NCBI GenBank assembly: GCA_965153455.1
Contig: OZ234496.1
Span: forward strand, 1,302,001 to 1,366,000
DNA: 64,000 nt
Source: Sphagnum compactum
Lineage: Eukaryota > Bryophyta > Sphagnopsida > Sphagnales
Reading direction: 5' to 3'
A program made the translations under genes and the position numbers. Shown piece after piece: positions 37,336 through 49,290 of the stretch. Below the pieces are notes generated by a model, which made no database searches, was not told where the DNA came from, and saw only the letters and a list, made by a program, of their open reading frames with translations. Every line of letters starts with the position of its first letter. Position 1 is the stretch's first letter.

Positions 37336-39215
37336 GTTCTTAGAAGAACTTGTTATTAGTGTAAATGTACACCAAGTTTTCAACTAGTTCCACTTTCAAT
37401 TGCTTTTGCACTTTGCTATGAACAAATGAGTATGAATTTTAATTCCGTTCACATGATAATGTGGAACACACTTGCACCAAGATGCAATGAATGATGGGTG
37501 CAAATGTGTGTTCACTAGCTCCAATCAAATCCCACCATTCACTTGGGAATCAATTGAGGTTGTTCATTAAGGGGGTGTTAGCAAAAAACCCTCAACGTTC
37601 AACAAAGTCTTTTAAAGTTGGGGCATAGGTTGTCGGGTTGTTAATGTTTTTTTTGTAACATGCGATTTAACATTTTCTTCACATTTGCATCATCATGGAA
37701 GCAAGCTTCACCCAATAAATATGGATTGAGGAAGGCCCTTACATAATGTAAGTTGGTTGTCAACATCCTCCATTGATGATAATGATAATGGTTGATTCAC
37801 AATGAGAAATCATGTCATTCCAATGTCTTCATGACAAACCATGCCCTCCCCATGATGGGTTGTTTGCCATCAAATGCCCTCAATGCCACTAAGACTAGTT
37901 CCATTGTGTGCACAAGGTTGGCACAAATGTCCCAAACTCATCCCTCCTTATGTTGGCTCAAACATATCTGGCTTTGGTGAGGGACTTGTGAGGATGGGTG
38001 CCATGCAATATGTTGACAAAGGTTGTCTATTGTGAATCCATAATAGTTTGCTAAATAACAAGTTCAATTTGAACAACCATTCAACCATCAAGAAATTGGT
38101 TGTAAATCGCGTTTCATCGGGGTTTGGAAACATTAAGTTAGTTACATAATGGCAGAAGATTACTAGCAATGCATAATGTTGTTGTATGAAAGAAACAATA
38201 ACTTTACCCATGTTTTTTTCCCCCAATCTTCCAATAGCAAGTCCAAATAATGAATAACACAACCTTGAAAGTAAAGGCCTAGAAAACAATGGATTAAAAG
38301 GTCAAGTACATTCTGCATGCTTGAAACATTGTCTATACAAATTTGTACAATGTTGTCCATTCCAATGTTTTCAATCTATTTAACCAATGCATTACATATG
38401 TACTAAGCATCCTTATGTTCTTTTGATGTGTCAATGGCAAAAGTTACAAATACATCGCCATTGGGACAAACAAACATTACATTCAACAATGGATGTTGTG
38501 CAACATTGTCCCAACCATCAAAACAAATGGTTGCTCCATACTTGTGAATGGAATTTTGCATCCTACTAAAAATTTGTTTGGACACATCAACCTTGGATTG
38601 TTTTAACAAATTTGTGCATAATCCATGATATGATGGGGACTTAAAAGGTTACTTGAACATAATTTCTATGAACTTTGGGTGTTGCACAACATTGAAAGGG
38701 ATGTGTGTGTTATAAAATAAAATCACCCACTTCTTGTCCAACTTTTGTTTTAGGCTAAGGTACTCAAACCATCTAATCATGAAACTTGTTGGAAGGTTCA
38801 AATGTTGTTATTCGTGGATCTATTAGAACCTTTTGTGTTATTCATAGGTGGGGTGGAAATTTGAGCCCATTCCACTTGAGATGTCAAAGCATATTCTCCC
38901 TCCACCAAAGGGTTCGATGTTTTAATGGTCACATTCTCTATTGACCCATTAAGGGTTGGTACAAACATGTTATCAAATGGTCAAGGGACAATTCCACCAC
39001 AATTGGAAAATAATCCCCTCACTTGTGCCGGTGCCTTTGAACACATCACAACACCAACTCACCAATTACCATCATGTCAATAGTCTAAATGGAAAAAAAA
39101 ATGTCCTTACAATATGAAATGACAATGTTGCAAAACTTACATTCCACCTTGCTTGGCTTGTCCAAGATCATCAAATACCATGGATCCACATGTTTCACCT
39201 ACCCTCCATAAAAAA
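37336..39215 (-). pseudogene. Full-length dead hAT transposase (BED, DUF659, HATC)
   Basis: Reading the minus strand from 39215: a BED-type zinc finger part (SKVECKFCNIVIS, later VMCSKAPAQVRGLF) at ~39200-39010; a linker; DUF659 with IPFNVVQHPKFIEIM near 38730, YGATICFDGWDNVAQHPLLN near 38530 and NVSSMQNVLDLLIHCF near 38300; then FLMVEWLFKLN near 38070 and LRAFDGKQPIMGRAWFVMKT near 37850. The C-terminal dimerisation region (EWWDLIGASEHTFAPIIH, CERN, YSFVHSKVQ) is at ~37530-37380, ending LVYIYTNNKFF near 37345. Many frameshifts and stops break it. Domain order and length fit an originally autonomous element. Confidence 0.75.
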
Positions 39216-40629
39216 AAGAAAAGAATGATAAATTTGATTAAGGGATTAATATATAATAATACAGTTGGATTCCACCTTAAGGGTTACACAATGAAATTTA
39301 ACACCAATTGTAAATGCAATATGATGATCTAAAATTTCAAACACCCATAAAGGTTTCACCTTCCCTCATTTGGTATATAATAATCATTGTTTGTTAAACA
39401 ATACAAAGTCCACATGTTTCAAAGGAAAAAGTGAATTTGAAATGCATGTTCCAAATTTTTATTCAATTTGGTGACTAAAATGAATTGGTTGCTGCATAAA
39501 TGATGATCAAAGAGATTTAATGACTCCAAGAATGACAACTGAATAATTTTGGTCACCATAAATTTGGCAACCAAAATTTTCAATCATTGTTAATGCAACA
39601 ATGAAATCCGTTTTCAATTGCCATGTGTCCAACGGGTAGCCCTAATGAAAATGAATTTTTAAAAAACTTTTGTCCTAATGAACAAAAATGATGAATCAAG
39701 ATGGACATTGATGTGACACTTGATGTCAAATGGGTGAATCACATCCATTCTAATAACCTTGGCTTACAACATGACTAAACTAAATTTTTAAAACAAATGG
39801 ATTTGGTTTGTTGGGCAAATGGGTGGTTGCACCTCTTTCAATGCATTTGGGGCAATTTTCTTGTTATGGCAATTAAGCCTTAATTAAAATATTACTTAAC
39901 AAAACCATGCACATGTGAAAAATCACCACCACCATTTGAATTATTTTATTTTGAATTATTCAAATTATTGCATTCAATTTTATTTTGTGTAGATTTTATA
40001 TTTGGAAGATAATAAAAAAGATCCTTGAGTCCAATGTATGGAAAGGAACACGCCAACCATGAATAAACCCCAATGCACTTGTAAATCCAAGTTGACAGTT
40101 TGAATAAAATCACTTTTCCACACACATCATAATTGTTTTTATGATTTATTTTGTGACTTTAAATAAATTCCTCAAAGGTTGAAAATACATCCTTTTAGAA
40201 GGTGAGATGTTGTGAAGCTCCATAAGCAATAAATCAAATATGCTTGAAAATTATAGACATAGAAAAAATAATCATAAAAAGTTCATTCTAACTTATTGTA
40301 GTTGTTTGTGAAAAACCTTTAAATTTGTTAGTTTAATCTCGCATTTTCTTCTTGTGTCATTTTTCCATAGAATGACTTTTAATGCCACAATAGTTGCAAG
40401 CTTTAGTGTTGGGTGGTTTTCACAAATAGGGTTGGATTTTAGGTTAATACCAAGTCAATCCTGTGAATGAAAATCGATAGTTAGACAACTAGTTCCTTAA
40501 GATTTGCTCTAGGTATCATTTAACACCAACTTTAATAGTTGAGTCAATTATTGAATGGACCACTAGATAAACTTATCAACCTAGGAAAGGCTAAAAGTCT
40601 AATAAGTTAAAATAAAAGGTATAAACCTT
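39216..40629. other. AT-rich spacer, nothing recognised
   Basis: No coding phrase, tandem repeat or named element could be identified. Confidence 0.4.
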
Positions 40630-40705
40630 GTAAAGTGGAAACTTGAACCCAAAATTTTGATGTCAAAAGTTCATTTACCACTAGGCTACACCATCATTTG
40701 TGTAA
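40630..40705 (-). repeat. tRNA-like SINE remnant 1
   Basis: The minus strand carries an A-box-like TAGCCTAGTGG (40688-40678), and 38 bases on a B-box-like GGGTTCAAGTT (40650-40640). Spacing fits an internal Pol III promoter. It does not fold into a full tRNA, so a SINE remnant is more likely than a tRNA gene. Confidence 0.45.
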
Positions 40706-40820
40706 AAGACCGTAGGACAATTTTATTTAATTTTTTTGAATGTGCTAATGCCTTCAATTTCAAAGGCATTGGCACATGTATTGTTTTAAAATAAAAATAG
40801 TATAATATATGTTCCCACAT

Positions 40821-40890
40821 ATGAAGGTGTAGCTTATTGGTAAAGCCCATGATCTCTCCCTTGAAGGTCTTGGGATCAAACCCTCTTGAA
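40821..40890 (+). repeat. tRNA-like SINE remnant 2
   Basis: A-box-like TAGCTTATTGG at 40830-40840 and B-box-like GGGATCAAACC at 40872-40882. The stretch CCCTTGAAGGTCT just before the B box recurs in remnant 3. Confidence 0.45.
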
Positions 40891-41147
40891 ACAAGAATTG
40901 GGTGAAAACTATTGGTTATTTTGTCGAGATTTCAAAAAATTAGCTAGTTCTTTAAAGCTCAAAGAATTGGGGTGGTTTTTGGAATTTATTCTATGAATTG
41001 GAACTAACAATTCTAAAACAAATGAAAACCTATTGTAGTACCATTACCATTTTGGCATAAATTAAAATATATTTTATTTTGCCAAAATTTTGAAAAGTTA
41101 TTTATTATTTGTGTCAAAATTTCAATAAAATCAAAATCTCCATTGTT

Positions 41148-41215
41148 AAGGTTTGAACCTTAGACCTTCAAGGGCGATGACTTAAAATTGATGTAGTTTA
41201 AACACACTAGATTGT
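41148..41215 (-). repeat. tRNA-like SINE remnant 3
   Basis: The minus strand has GCCCTTGAAGGTCTAAGG followed by B-box-like AGGTTCAAACC (41160-41150). The A box is degraded. Similarity to remnant 2 around GCCCTTGAAGGTCT supports common origin. Confidence 0.35.
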
Positions 41216-41419
41216 TCCATAACACTGAAAATAATGTGTTTATTATTGTGTACAACCATTATCTGCCAAAATTTTCAAAATAAAAAACCAAGTGCCAAAG
41301 TTAAGATTTAAAATTTAATTAATTATTTGGTAGTCTATTGTTGAAATGGTAAAGGTACTATGGTACCTTCTTCTTTGCTTTCTTGTTCCTTGACTTCTTC
41401 TAATCTACTTGTTATGAAC

Positions 41420-41790
41420 TTCTCAAAAACATCCTTAATAGTTAGTGTTTTTTGTTCTGTTTTTAAAACCTTTCACATATAGATCATATTTTTCTTACAA
41501 CAATTGTCCACATACTAACTCCATGGACAATTCATTAGTTCAAATATTAAATGAAACAATTAGGGTATGGAGAGAAGGTGGCAAACTCCAAAAAAATATA
41601 AATGCCAAATCTTCATGGAAGATCTAATGATGAATGTTTGCCAAGTGATCATAATCATCCAAAGCTTATTGATGTGAGCTTCCACTAAAGTGCCTTCCCC
41701 CATTTTCAAGGTTGTAAAGCTTTTGACTTACTTCAAATTAGCATGTCATTTCACAAATGTTGCGTGTAGGTTGTTTCACTTAGTGTTTTG
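41420..41790 (-). pseudogene. Ty1/copia gag-like remnant
   Basis: The minus strand reads TLKMGEGTLVEAHINKLWMI near 41720-41665. After frame changes, LLSIP and NCPWS lead to YVDNCC near 41500. The phrase matches the copia gag pattern of a leucine- and lysine-rich stretch with EGT, V and HI.K, followed by a short-Leu and ELVCGQLL-like end. It is heavily broken. A moderate call, based on pattern memory only. Confidence 0.4.
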
Positions 41791-43280
41791 TGCTACATAA
41801 TGCAACAAATAATCAACAACATTTAAGAATATTGACCCATGAACCAATGTCCTTTTTCATGAATAAACAACATTTAAAAATGGTTTTATTACGAACAATC
41901 TTTAGTGATAAAGTTTAAAAATGATCTCCCACAAATCTTTTTCATGCAAAAGAAATTCTAACTTCATGTAAAACTAGATGCCATGAGAGTGATTAGAACA
42001 ATGCGATAAAACAAACACCAAAAAATTTAAGCTTTTAAAATGAATAACTATAAAATGCAACTTCAGTCTTTGATTTTCTCATGAGCAACCATGTTATGGT
42101 ACTATATTGGAAATTAACAATGGAAAACATGACAGAATAAAGAAGAAAAAATTCACATATTACTTCAAATTTTCCAACCAACTTTTAAATCACATAAAGT
42201 TGATGTATATTTTATAATTCACACCCAAACTCTAACCTAGAATCTATTTAATAATAGATGAATATCCCATGTAGATGTTACCTTTTTTAATATCAAATTC
42301 CCAAGGTCATCATCACATGCAAATGTTACTTCCACAACTATTGAACTTAACATCATATGCATTGAAATATTTTCACTCTCCTTAATCAAAGTATCTCATA
42401 GTTCCAAAAGTTAAATGCATGAGGTACAAATATCTAAAGTTGGCACCTTGAGAAGATGTTGATATCCAACAACTATCACCTAGTCTTGTAGTATGAAACC
42501 CCCATGTGCATTTATCATATGTAAAAGAAAAGGAGGTATAGCATTCTAGAGATTCTATGCAAATGTTTGCATTGTTGAGAGCTTAGATGGGATCAACAAA
42601 ACTAAAGATGATATCTAGATCTATTCCAAACATTGTGAACTCATTGTCACAAGTGTAATTATTGCATATTTCACATGTTGTTAAGTGATAAATTAAGTTC
42701 ATGTTGAAAATGTGTGATGTATTTATATAACGATTTTTTGAAACAAATTAATTAAAAAAAAGGGTAGCTAACTTTTAAGCAAGCTAACCCAAGAATAGAG
42801 TAATAAATATTTGAACATTCTAAACAAATGATCAAGAAAATGTAATGAAAAATAAATTATGACAAAATATATCTACCATGTATTTTCACATTCAAAAACA
42901 TACTATTGAAAATGTGTGAGGTGTTCATATAACAATAGTTTGAAGCAAGCTAACTCAAAATAGAGTAGTTGTGAGTACACTTTAAGGAAATGATCCAGGA
43001 AAATGCGTATGGGAGATCTGAAGATTAGCTCCATTACGAAGCATGACTTGTAAGAGAGTGGTTATCCCATGCAGGTCATTCTCATCTTACCTTCAATTTG
43101 TTGTTGTGGAGATTTCTCAACAATTGTATGGATATGTCATGCAGCTGGTTTAAGGGGGGTTTAACCGACAAGTCTAATCCAATGGGTTATCACAAAACTC
43201 CATGTTCTTTTGTCTGTCTAGGTGGATCCCAATGCAGACAATAGAAGAAATTCAAGACCAAATAGATGATCCTTCAGACT
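41791..43280. other. AT-rich spacer, nothing recognised
   Basis: No supported gene. Composition becomes less AT-rich from about 43000, towards the Kazal gene. Confidence 0.4.
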
Positions 43281-43981
43281 CATGATTCTTATGCAAGATG
43301 TTTAATTGGATGGTACACGGTTTGATCTGTTCTGTGTGTGGTGAGCAGATTCAGAAACTCAGATTTGTTTATCCAAACAATGCTGCCTTGGTCATAATTG
43401 AGGAATTTCACATTACTCTTCCAGCTTTTCTCCTCAGGACATCTGCTAATTTCTTTGTGAGTGCAAATCTGAACCTAGCACAACAGTTCCCACCATCTGA
43501 ATTCCAAAGTTCAAAGCTTTGGCCTGATGAGATCAGTTCCATTTTGGGCAATCAGAATTGAGATACCCACCCCATGAAAGCTCTAAAACTTTGAAGAGTT
43601 GAACCTGTGATCAGAGAGCCATGTTTGAAGACAATTTCTAACCATCATGAAGCAAAATCCATATGAGGTGGAGAAAAGAAGAATCTACAAGGTCAATTTT
43701 TACCGGGGGCTACTAAATTTGTATTTGAAAAGAAATCATGGCAAAGAATGGCCGACCAAGCACCAATCACATTTTCGTATTATTCACGTCATATAGATCA
43801 AATCAGATGAATGGGGTAATTCTTTGCTGGAGGAAAAATACTACAGCATAGATGAATAAATTAAGCTTCCAAAAGGTTGCAAAAAAAAGAAAAAAAGAAA
43901 CAACCACTACACCTATGTCAACGACATTCAATTGGGGCAAAGGAGATCTTCAAGAAATTTTTAACGGCTCTTTTTTTCTTT
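43281..43981 (-). other. Probable 3' flank of the Kazal-type gene
   Basis: Mixed-composition DNA directly downstream of the stop of the minus-strand Kazal-type gene, so probably 3' UTR in part. An open frame on the plus strand (43298-43561) has no recognisable domain and is treated as chance. Confidence 0.35.
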
Positions 43982-46628
43982 CTAGGGCAAGCCAACGACG
44001 ATCAAAAAACCTGCCAGCACTAGCCATACCATGTGAACCAGTTGTAAAGACTGGGCTGCATGCAACCCATTTGCCCCAACTCCACCCTCCCAGATATCAC
44101 AGTACCCATCATGCGCCACTTCCACTCCTGCACACTTTGCCTCCGCTGCCCCACACCTGAAGAAAGCACAGCATCCAACAAATGAGTCTTTCAAAGTTTG
44201 GGCGATGTGTGATACTCACTGCTGTAGTAGTACCTTGGCAGCTTCAACACACTTACACGTTTGTCGAATAATTAATTAATGTTGAAATTTTCGTTTCAAT
44301 GACTAAAATATTCATGAAGATTCAATATTTTCCTTCACAGATTTTTGTTAATGGAATTATTATTATTTTTGTGTGAAAATGTCAAACATCTCTGAAAATA
44401 ATCTAATTAGTGTCAAAATTGCCAAGTTAGTAGGATCTGCACCAATATAAAATAAAAGGCAAAAGAAAGAAAAAAAAGAAAAAAAAAAGGAAAAAAGCTT
44501 AAGTCCCAAATTGCTTACCAATATGTGATTCCATCCAGTCCACAGACCCTGTTATTGCAACACCCATATCAAACGCCCCCTTTTCAGACTTCTGACCAAA
44601 AAGCTACTCATGGGCACATGGGTAGGTAGGTAGATAGGTAGGTAGGTAGGTAGACAGCCCGCTTTCACTCACTCCATGGAGATTATAAAAGCCCTTTGCA
44701 TGCCTTGTTACTAACTGTTGAGCAATATGAATATTATTATAGTAACCCAATTTTCCAAAACCAAATCATAATAAATGAACCAACCAAATCTGGCATAGCA
44801 AGTTCATGAGGGGGTGGAAAACAGCAAAGAACTCACGGGTCAGCTCGAAAGCAGTTCACAGTGCAAGAAGCGGGCTTTTTACTTCCTTCATCTCCACTCA
44901 CTGTAGCAAGCAAACAACATGGAATAAGTGTATGATCTAATACTAGTAGTAGTAGTAGTAGCCTTAGAAGTCAAGTGCAAAAACATAATTACTGGAGTCT
45001 TTTATTTTTCCACAATTGTTCAAGTTTTCAATCAGCTACCTACAGACTCTTCAAGGATAAATGTCTTCCGAATACCAATCGCCACTTTAGGACTGGAACT
45101 GATGTGTACTTTTAACTGATTATCCATTCTTTGAAGAATTTACAATCAACTTTGATGAAAAGATCGTCCAGTAGAGTGGTTTACATTTGTATTCAATTTC
45201 AAAATAGAAAAACTAACAAAGAAATGTTTGTTTCTGCAATGGGAGGAAACCCAAGGAAAAAAACAAAAACAAAAACCAAAACCCAAACCCGCCTCCATCA
45301 AACTCAACTTGTTGAGCAAAGTTTAGGGCACAAAAAAAAGAGGAACACAAATTTATTTTCATACCTGCTGGCAAAAGGGTGGCATCTGCATGGTTTCCAT
45401 TCTTGTAGCCCACGTGTCCTTCGGCACACACCTACAACACACAACCCACCAATATGTTCTCCATAGAATCAATCAAGTTATCTCGGTTTCTGGAGCATTA
45501 ACATGGAAGACTTGGTCATTTCAGTTGGACACAAACAGCTGCTGCTGCAATTTTGGACTTGTGCACAAAGATGAAAGTATAATATGGTGGGTGCCTGGCT
45601 TCAGATGCTTCATAAGCTTATGGGTGATGATTCAATCAAGAAACACAGCCACAAAAAGTTATCCCCCCTTCTTCCTTCTGCTGCAGTGCTAGAGAACACA
45701 CATACAAACACTAGTATCCTGCAAAATGATGTTCATTCTGTCAGGAGAAAGCACCAAACAAAACTTTCAAAAAAAAGTAGCTTTGAATACATACATACAT
45801 ACTACCCATTACTGACCCATAAAAACCACAAAGAATTGAAAAACTCAGATTACTGAACTGAAGCCATTAAGGGAGAAGAAAGAAGAAAAGGTTGAAGAAA
45901 TACACACTCACCCCCCAAAAAAACCAAGGAAAATGAAAAGCACTCTACAATAGGGTGGTAGAAAGATCCACAGTTTTGCTTACAAACTGCAACGACATGT
46001 GTTGCATAATAATAACACACGCAGAGCTCAGTATGGAAATGAAATGCAGATACAAAAGAGAAATATGGTTCTCTTGTTTTTGCTTCATTGGGTTGAGCTC
46101 CTCCTCCTCCTCCTCAGACTTACTTATTAGTTGTATTGAAAAGTGGTGGGGGAAAAAAAACACTCACCAAACACAAAACAAAACAAAGAAAATCTCACGT
46201 TGCAAAGATCAAGACTTTAAGATCACCATATTATATATATTTTCAAAAAGACTGAAGTTTCGTTCCAAACACACTTTACCATTGAGTTGAGCTAGCCATT
46301 GGGTACTACTGAGAATCAATACAACTAAAAAAAAAACACACACACACACACACACAAAAGAGAAGGTGGGCTTGTCAGAAGAAGAAGAAGAAGAAGAAGA
46401 AGGTGATGGTGGTGGTGGTAGTGGTGGTGGTGGGTTGGTTACCAGAGTATAGGGGTCGCAATCCGAAGGTCGGATAGGAAGCTCCCATGCTGAACCTTGC
46501 TCAGGCCTTCCTCTAAAAACCTCTTCCGCCCCAGTACTAGCGTTCACAAAAACAGGAGAGAAACAGCATTGCAGCAGCTGGGAGAGGAGGCAGCAGCAGA
46601 TGGAGAGGAAAAACCCCTTCTTTCCCAT
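43982..46628 (-). CDS. Plant Kazal-type serine protease inhibitor-like protein
   Basis: Five minus-strand exons: 46628-46443, 45431-45365, 44900-44837, 44548-44519 and 44156-43982. All have GT-AG borders with agreeing phases, giving 173 residues. A signal peptide covers ~1-29 (core LSICCCLLSQLL). A linker includes WELPIRPSDCDPY. The Kazal-like domain covers ~97-135: SCTVNCFRADP, VCGLDGITYWCG, AKCAGVEVAHDGYC, with six cysteines at 97, 101, 108, 117, 124 and 135. The end is hydrophobic (LVHMVWLVLAGFLIVVGL, ~155-172), fitting a GPI-anchor signal or membrane tail. Plant Kazal-type proteins usually show WCGC, where this one has WCGA. Exon 2 (residues 63-84) has no match I recognise; it is included because it makes all phases fit. 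Family role: secreted or surface-bound protease inhibitor, target unknown. The start was chosen at the Met just before the signal core. Confidence 0.87.
46320..46435. repeat. Microsatellites in intron 1 of the Kazal-type gene
   Basis: (CA)n at about 46337-46357, (GAA)n at 46377-46402 and (GGT)n at 46406-46433 lie in the intron immediately after exon 1 on the coding strand. Confidence 0.9.
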
Positions 46629-46885
46629 TCCATAATCTCTGTTGCCTCCACTGGCCACCACTCCTCCCTCTCCCACCCAAATCCCCGGCCCCCTCCTCCC
46701 CCACCCTCCTCACACACTCTCAAAATCTGCACAAAAGGGTTGAAGAGGAGGATGCTTGGAGCTCCTTTCTCTCTTTCTGTTGTTGACAAGGGAAAGGGAG
46801 CTCGCCAGTTTCTCTTCACAACTCCTCTCTTGTCTCTCTCTCTCTCTCTCTTCGCCGCTCTCCCCCCTCCACTCTGCCCTTTTTC
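46629..46885 (-). promoter_or_regulatory. Kazal-type gene 5' UTR/promoter with GA run
   Basis: Immediately upstream of the chosen start, with relatively high GC. On the coding strand a (GA)n run lies at 46852-46831, a common element of plant core promoters and 5' UTRs. The transcription start is not placed. Confidence 0.4.
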
Positions 46886-47240
46886 ACCCCCGCCTTTTCA
46901 CCATTTTTACTTACCCTTTTTACCCGATTTATTTACCCTTTTTTCTCCCCCTTCTTACCATTTACTCTTACTATTTACCCTTTTAAAACCTTTCTACCAT
47001 TTTACTTACCATTTTTGCCCGATTTAATTCACCCTTTTACCATTTTACTTACCCTTTTTACACTTTTAAACCATTCTACTTACCATTTTATCCGATTTAT
47101 TTACCCTTTTTACCATTTTTACTTACCCACGATTTATTTACCCTTTTTACCATTTTACTTACCCACGATTTATTTACCCTTTTTACCATATTTACTTACC
47201 CTTTTAAACCATTTTTACCCTTTTTACCTACTAGTAAGTA
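46886..47240. repeat. TTTACTTACCCTTTTTACCA minisatellite
   Basis: Units of about 20-35 bases built from TTTACTTACC, CTTTTTACCATT and GATTTATTTACCC repeat imperfectly for ~350 bases. Any open frames here are low-complexity artefacts. Confidence 0.8.
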
Positions 47241-47413
47241 ACTTGTATTCCCTCTCTCCACAAGTTGCTATTTTGGTACCTTCCCCCTTCTTTTTTTTAA
47301 CACTTTTTTGACTTTATCTGTATGGTAATCTGACACACTCCTTTCAACAAATAAATAAATACATATACCTCTTGCTGGAGAGGGTAGATTTTTAAAAATT
47401 AAAAGAGAATTTA

Positions 47414-47447
<34 letters not shown>

Positions 47448-48487
47448 TTTTTGGGTGGATTTTTTTAAAGAAAAAATTTAAAAGGGGATTTTGTTGGAAA
47501 ACTGTTTAGTGCACCTCCTCCCTACAACATTGTCATCATAGTAAATATTTTTCCCCAAAAAAAAGAAAAAGAAAAAATAAAAAATCTTAGGTTTGAAATT
47601 CTTTGGAGCTTGTGATTCTTAGCTCTTTTTGTTGTGTGGTAAGGCCCCAGGAGTGAAGGTGTTCTTGAAATAAAAAGAGCCCAGAGTTTGGGCTCCATTA
47701 CCCCCCCCCCCCCCCCCCCCCAACTTAAAGCACTCATCATAGGCTGAACAATGTTGGGTTCTCATGTGATACCCGGCGGGTATCATTCCACGAAGAAAAA
47801 ACGAGAGGGTAAAGAAAATGATGCAATGAGACCTTGTTTGCACGCTTTTGGGCAGAGGCCCAGCTTTGACCGTTCATTTTGGGCAGCTCCTCTAAGGGAT
47901 AGAGGCCCCTGGGAAAAAAGGGTGGGTGGTGGTAAGTTTTCTAAGCTAACCACTTGGGGAGGAAGTATGTTTTTTCGAGCTGCCCCGGAGTCCTTTAGGG
48001 GTTCAATAATGCTGGGCTAATGACTCGGGAAAGTAAAGTTTTTGGGTGCTATCCGGGCAACTTTTAGGGATTAAGCAAACCATATATCATGTTATGGGTT
48101 GAGTGACAATTGAGCATGCCAAAATCAAGCTTGAGAATGAATGCTTCACCATCTCGTGTTTAGGAATTTGTGTTGAGATAGACTATCATCAAAATAGTCG
48201 TTTAATTTTTAATTTTTGATAGCTAGCTCTTTACAAAGCATGAATCTTCTTCGTGCATTCGCACTTGGAAGATCATTGTTACATGTCACAACCTCTCTCT
48301 ATCTATGGATACTTTAACACGAATTGTCCATTCACACCAAACCTAAATTTCACTAGTCATTTGGGCTAAGAATAAAAATAAAGTATGGATATATAAATAA
48401 TTGGTAAGTGAGAAGGATGTGGTATTCAGACCTCCTCATCTTGTATTTGTCTAAAATCTAAGTTTTAGGCTAGATTGAATGTTATTT
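47241..48487. other. Spacer with (GT)n and poly-C tracts
   Basis: (GT)n at 47416-47443 and a 22-base poly-C at 47701-47722. A GC-richer patch at 47750-48060 holds an 89-codon chance frame without recognisable domains. The origin of the patch is unknown. Confidence 0.4.
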
Positions 48488-48715
48488 AGCATCAAGCTCA
48501 CACCAGTTGCCACCTAGGATACCACATCATCAACAATGCTTGTTAACATCAAGCTAACATCACTTGCCACCGTAGATGCCACATCACCAATGTTAACATC
48601 AAGCTAACACCACTTGTGACCGACCTCGGATACCACATCATCGACAATGCTTAATAACATCAAGCTAACACCACTTGCCATCTAGGATGCCACATCATCA
48701 ACAATGCTAGCTAAC
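48488..48715. repeat. ~56-bp tandem repeat, four copies
   Basis: AACATCAAGCTAACACCACT followed by TGCCACATCATCAACAATGC recurs, with ATCAAGCT at 48490, 48548, 48598 and 48659. Confidence 0.85.
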
Positions 48716-49212
48716 AATTCACATGTGAATGCACCTAAAAAATCAAAAAACCCATTTAACACACTAACTTACCATCGATTTAACACCAGGTGTGAATTGG
48801 GCTTTGGTGAATCAAGAGGGAATGTGAGAGCATATTTCTTGGGCCATAGATATGGGCAATATATTGCCTCTTGGATGATCACAAAGAATTTGGGGCTTTG
48901 ACTAAACAGCCCTCAAAACACATGCTACATGCTACATGACTTTGGGGGGATCTGGGGTCCATTTTGGGATGGTTACACACCTCAAGATATGCATATAACC
49001 ATCTAAGTCTATAGGGAGAATCTGGACTTTGTAACCAAAGCAAGACTTCTTGGAATTGCATGGGTATGGGGTTTGAGTTTAGGGTTTGGTGGTAGCCCAT
49101 TTGGCTTTCCCAGAATAGCCAATATAATCTATCATGAGTCCTCACATTCCTCATTGTTGAACAACTTACTTAATTCACCCTCTAAATTGCCAAGAGGAAT
49201 TTAGAATATCAA
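48716..49212. other. Spacer, nothing recognised
   Basis: Short open frames on both strands show no domain or motif. Confidence 0.35.
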
Positions 49213-49290
49213 ATTTTTTACCCTAATGGACCAAACCCTTGACTTTGGAGAGATGTAAGAGTGTCCACTAGGCTACCATGGATGGATCTT
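49213..49290 (-). repeat. tRNA-like SINE remnant 4
   Basis: The minus strand has TAGCCTAGTGG (49275-49265), identical to remnant 1, followed by AGGGTTTGGTCCA (49239-49227) as a degraded B box. Confidence 0.4.

Noticed and set aside
40821-40890. Possible functional tRNA gene
   Set aside because: A- and B-box words are present, but I could not form acceptor and anticodon stems, so a SINE remnant is the better call.
43298-43561. 87-codon plus-strand frame
   Set aside because: No recognisable domain or splice partners; it falls in the probable 3' flank of the minus-strand Kazal gene.
46497-47311. Plus-strand open frames up to 176 codons
   Set aside because: They cross the antisense of Kazal exon 1, a (CT)n run and the TTTACC minisatellite. 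The Leu/Phe/Pro/Ser-rich composition is a repeat artefact.
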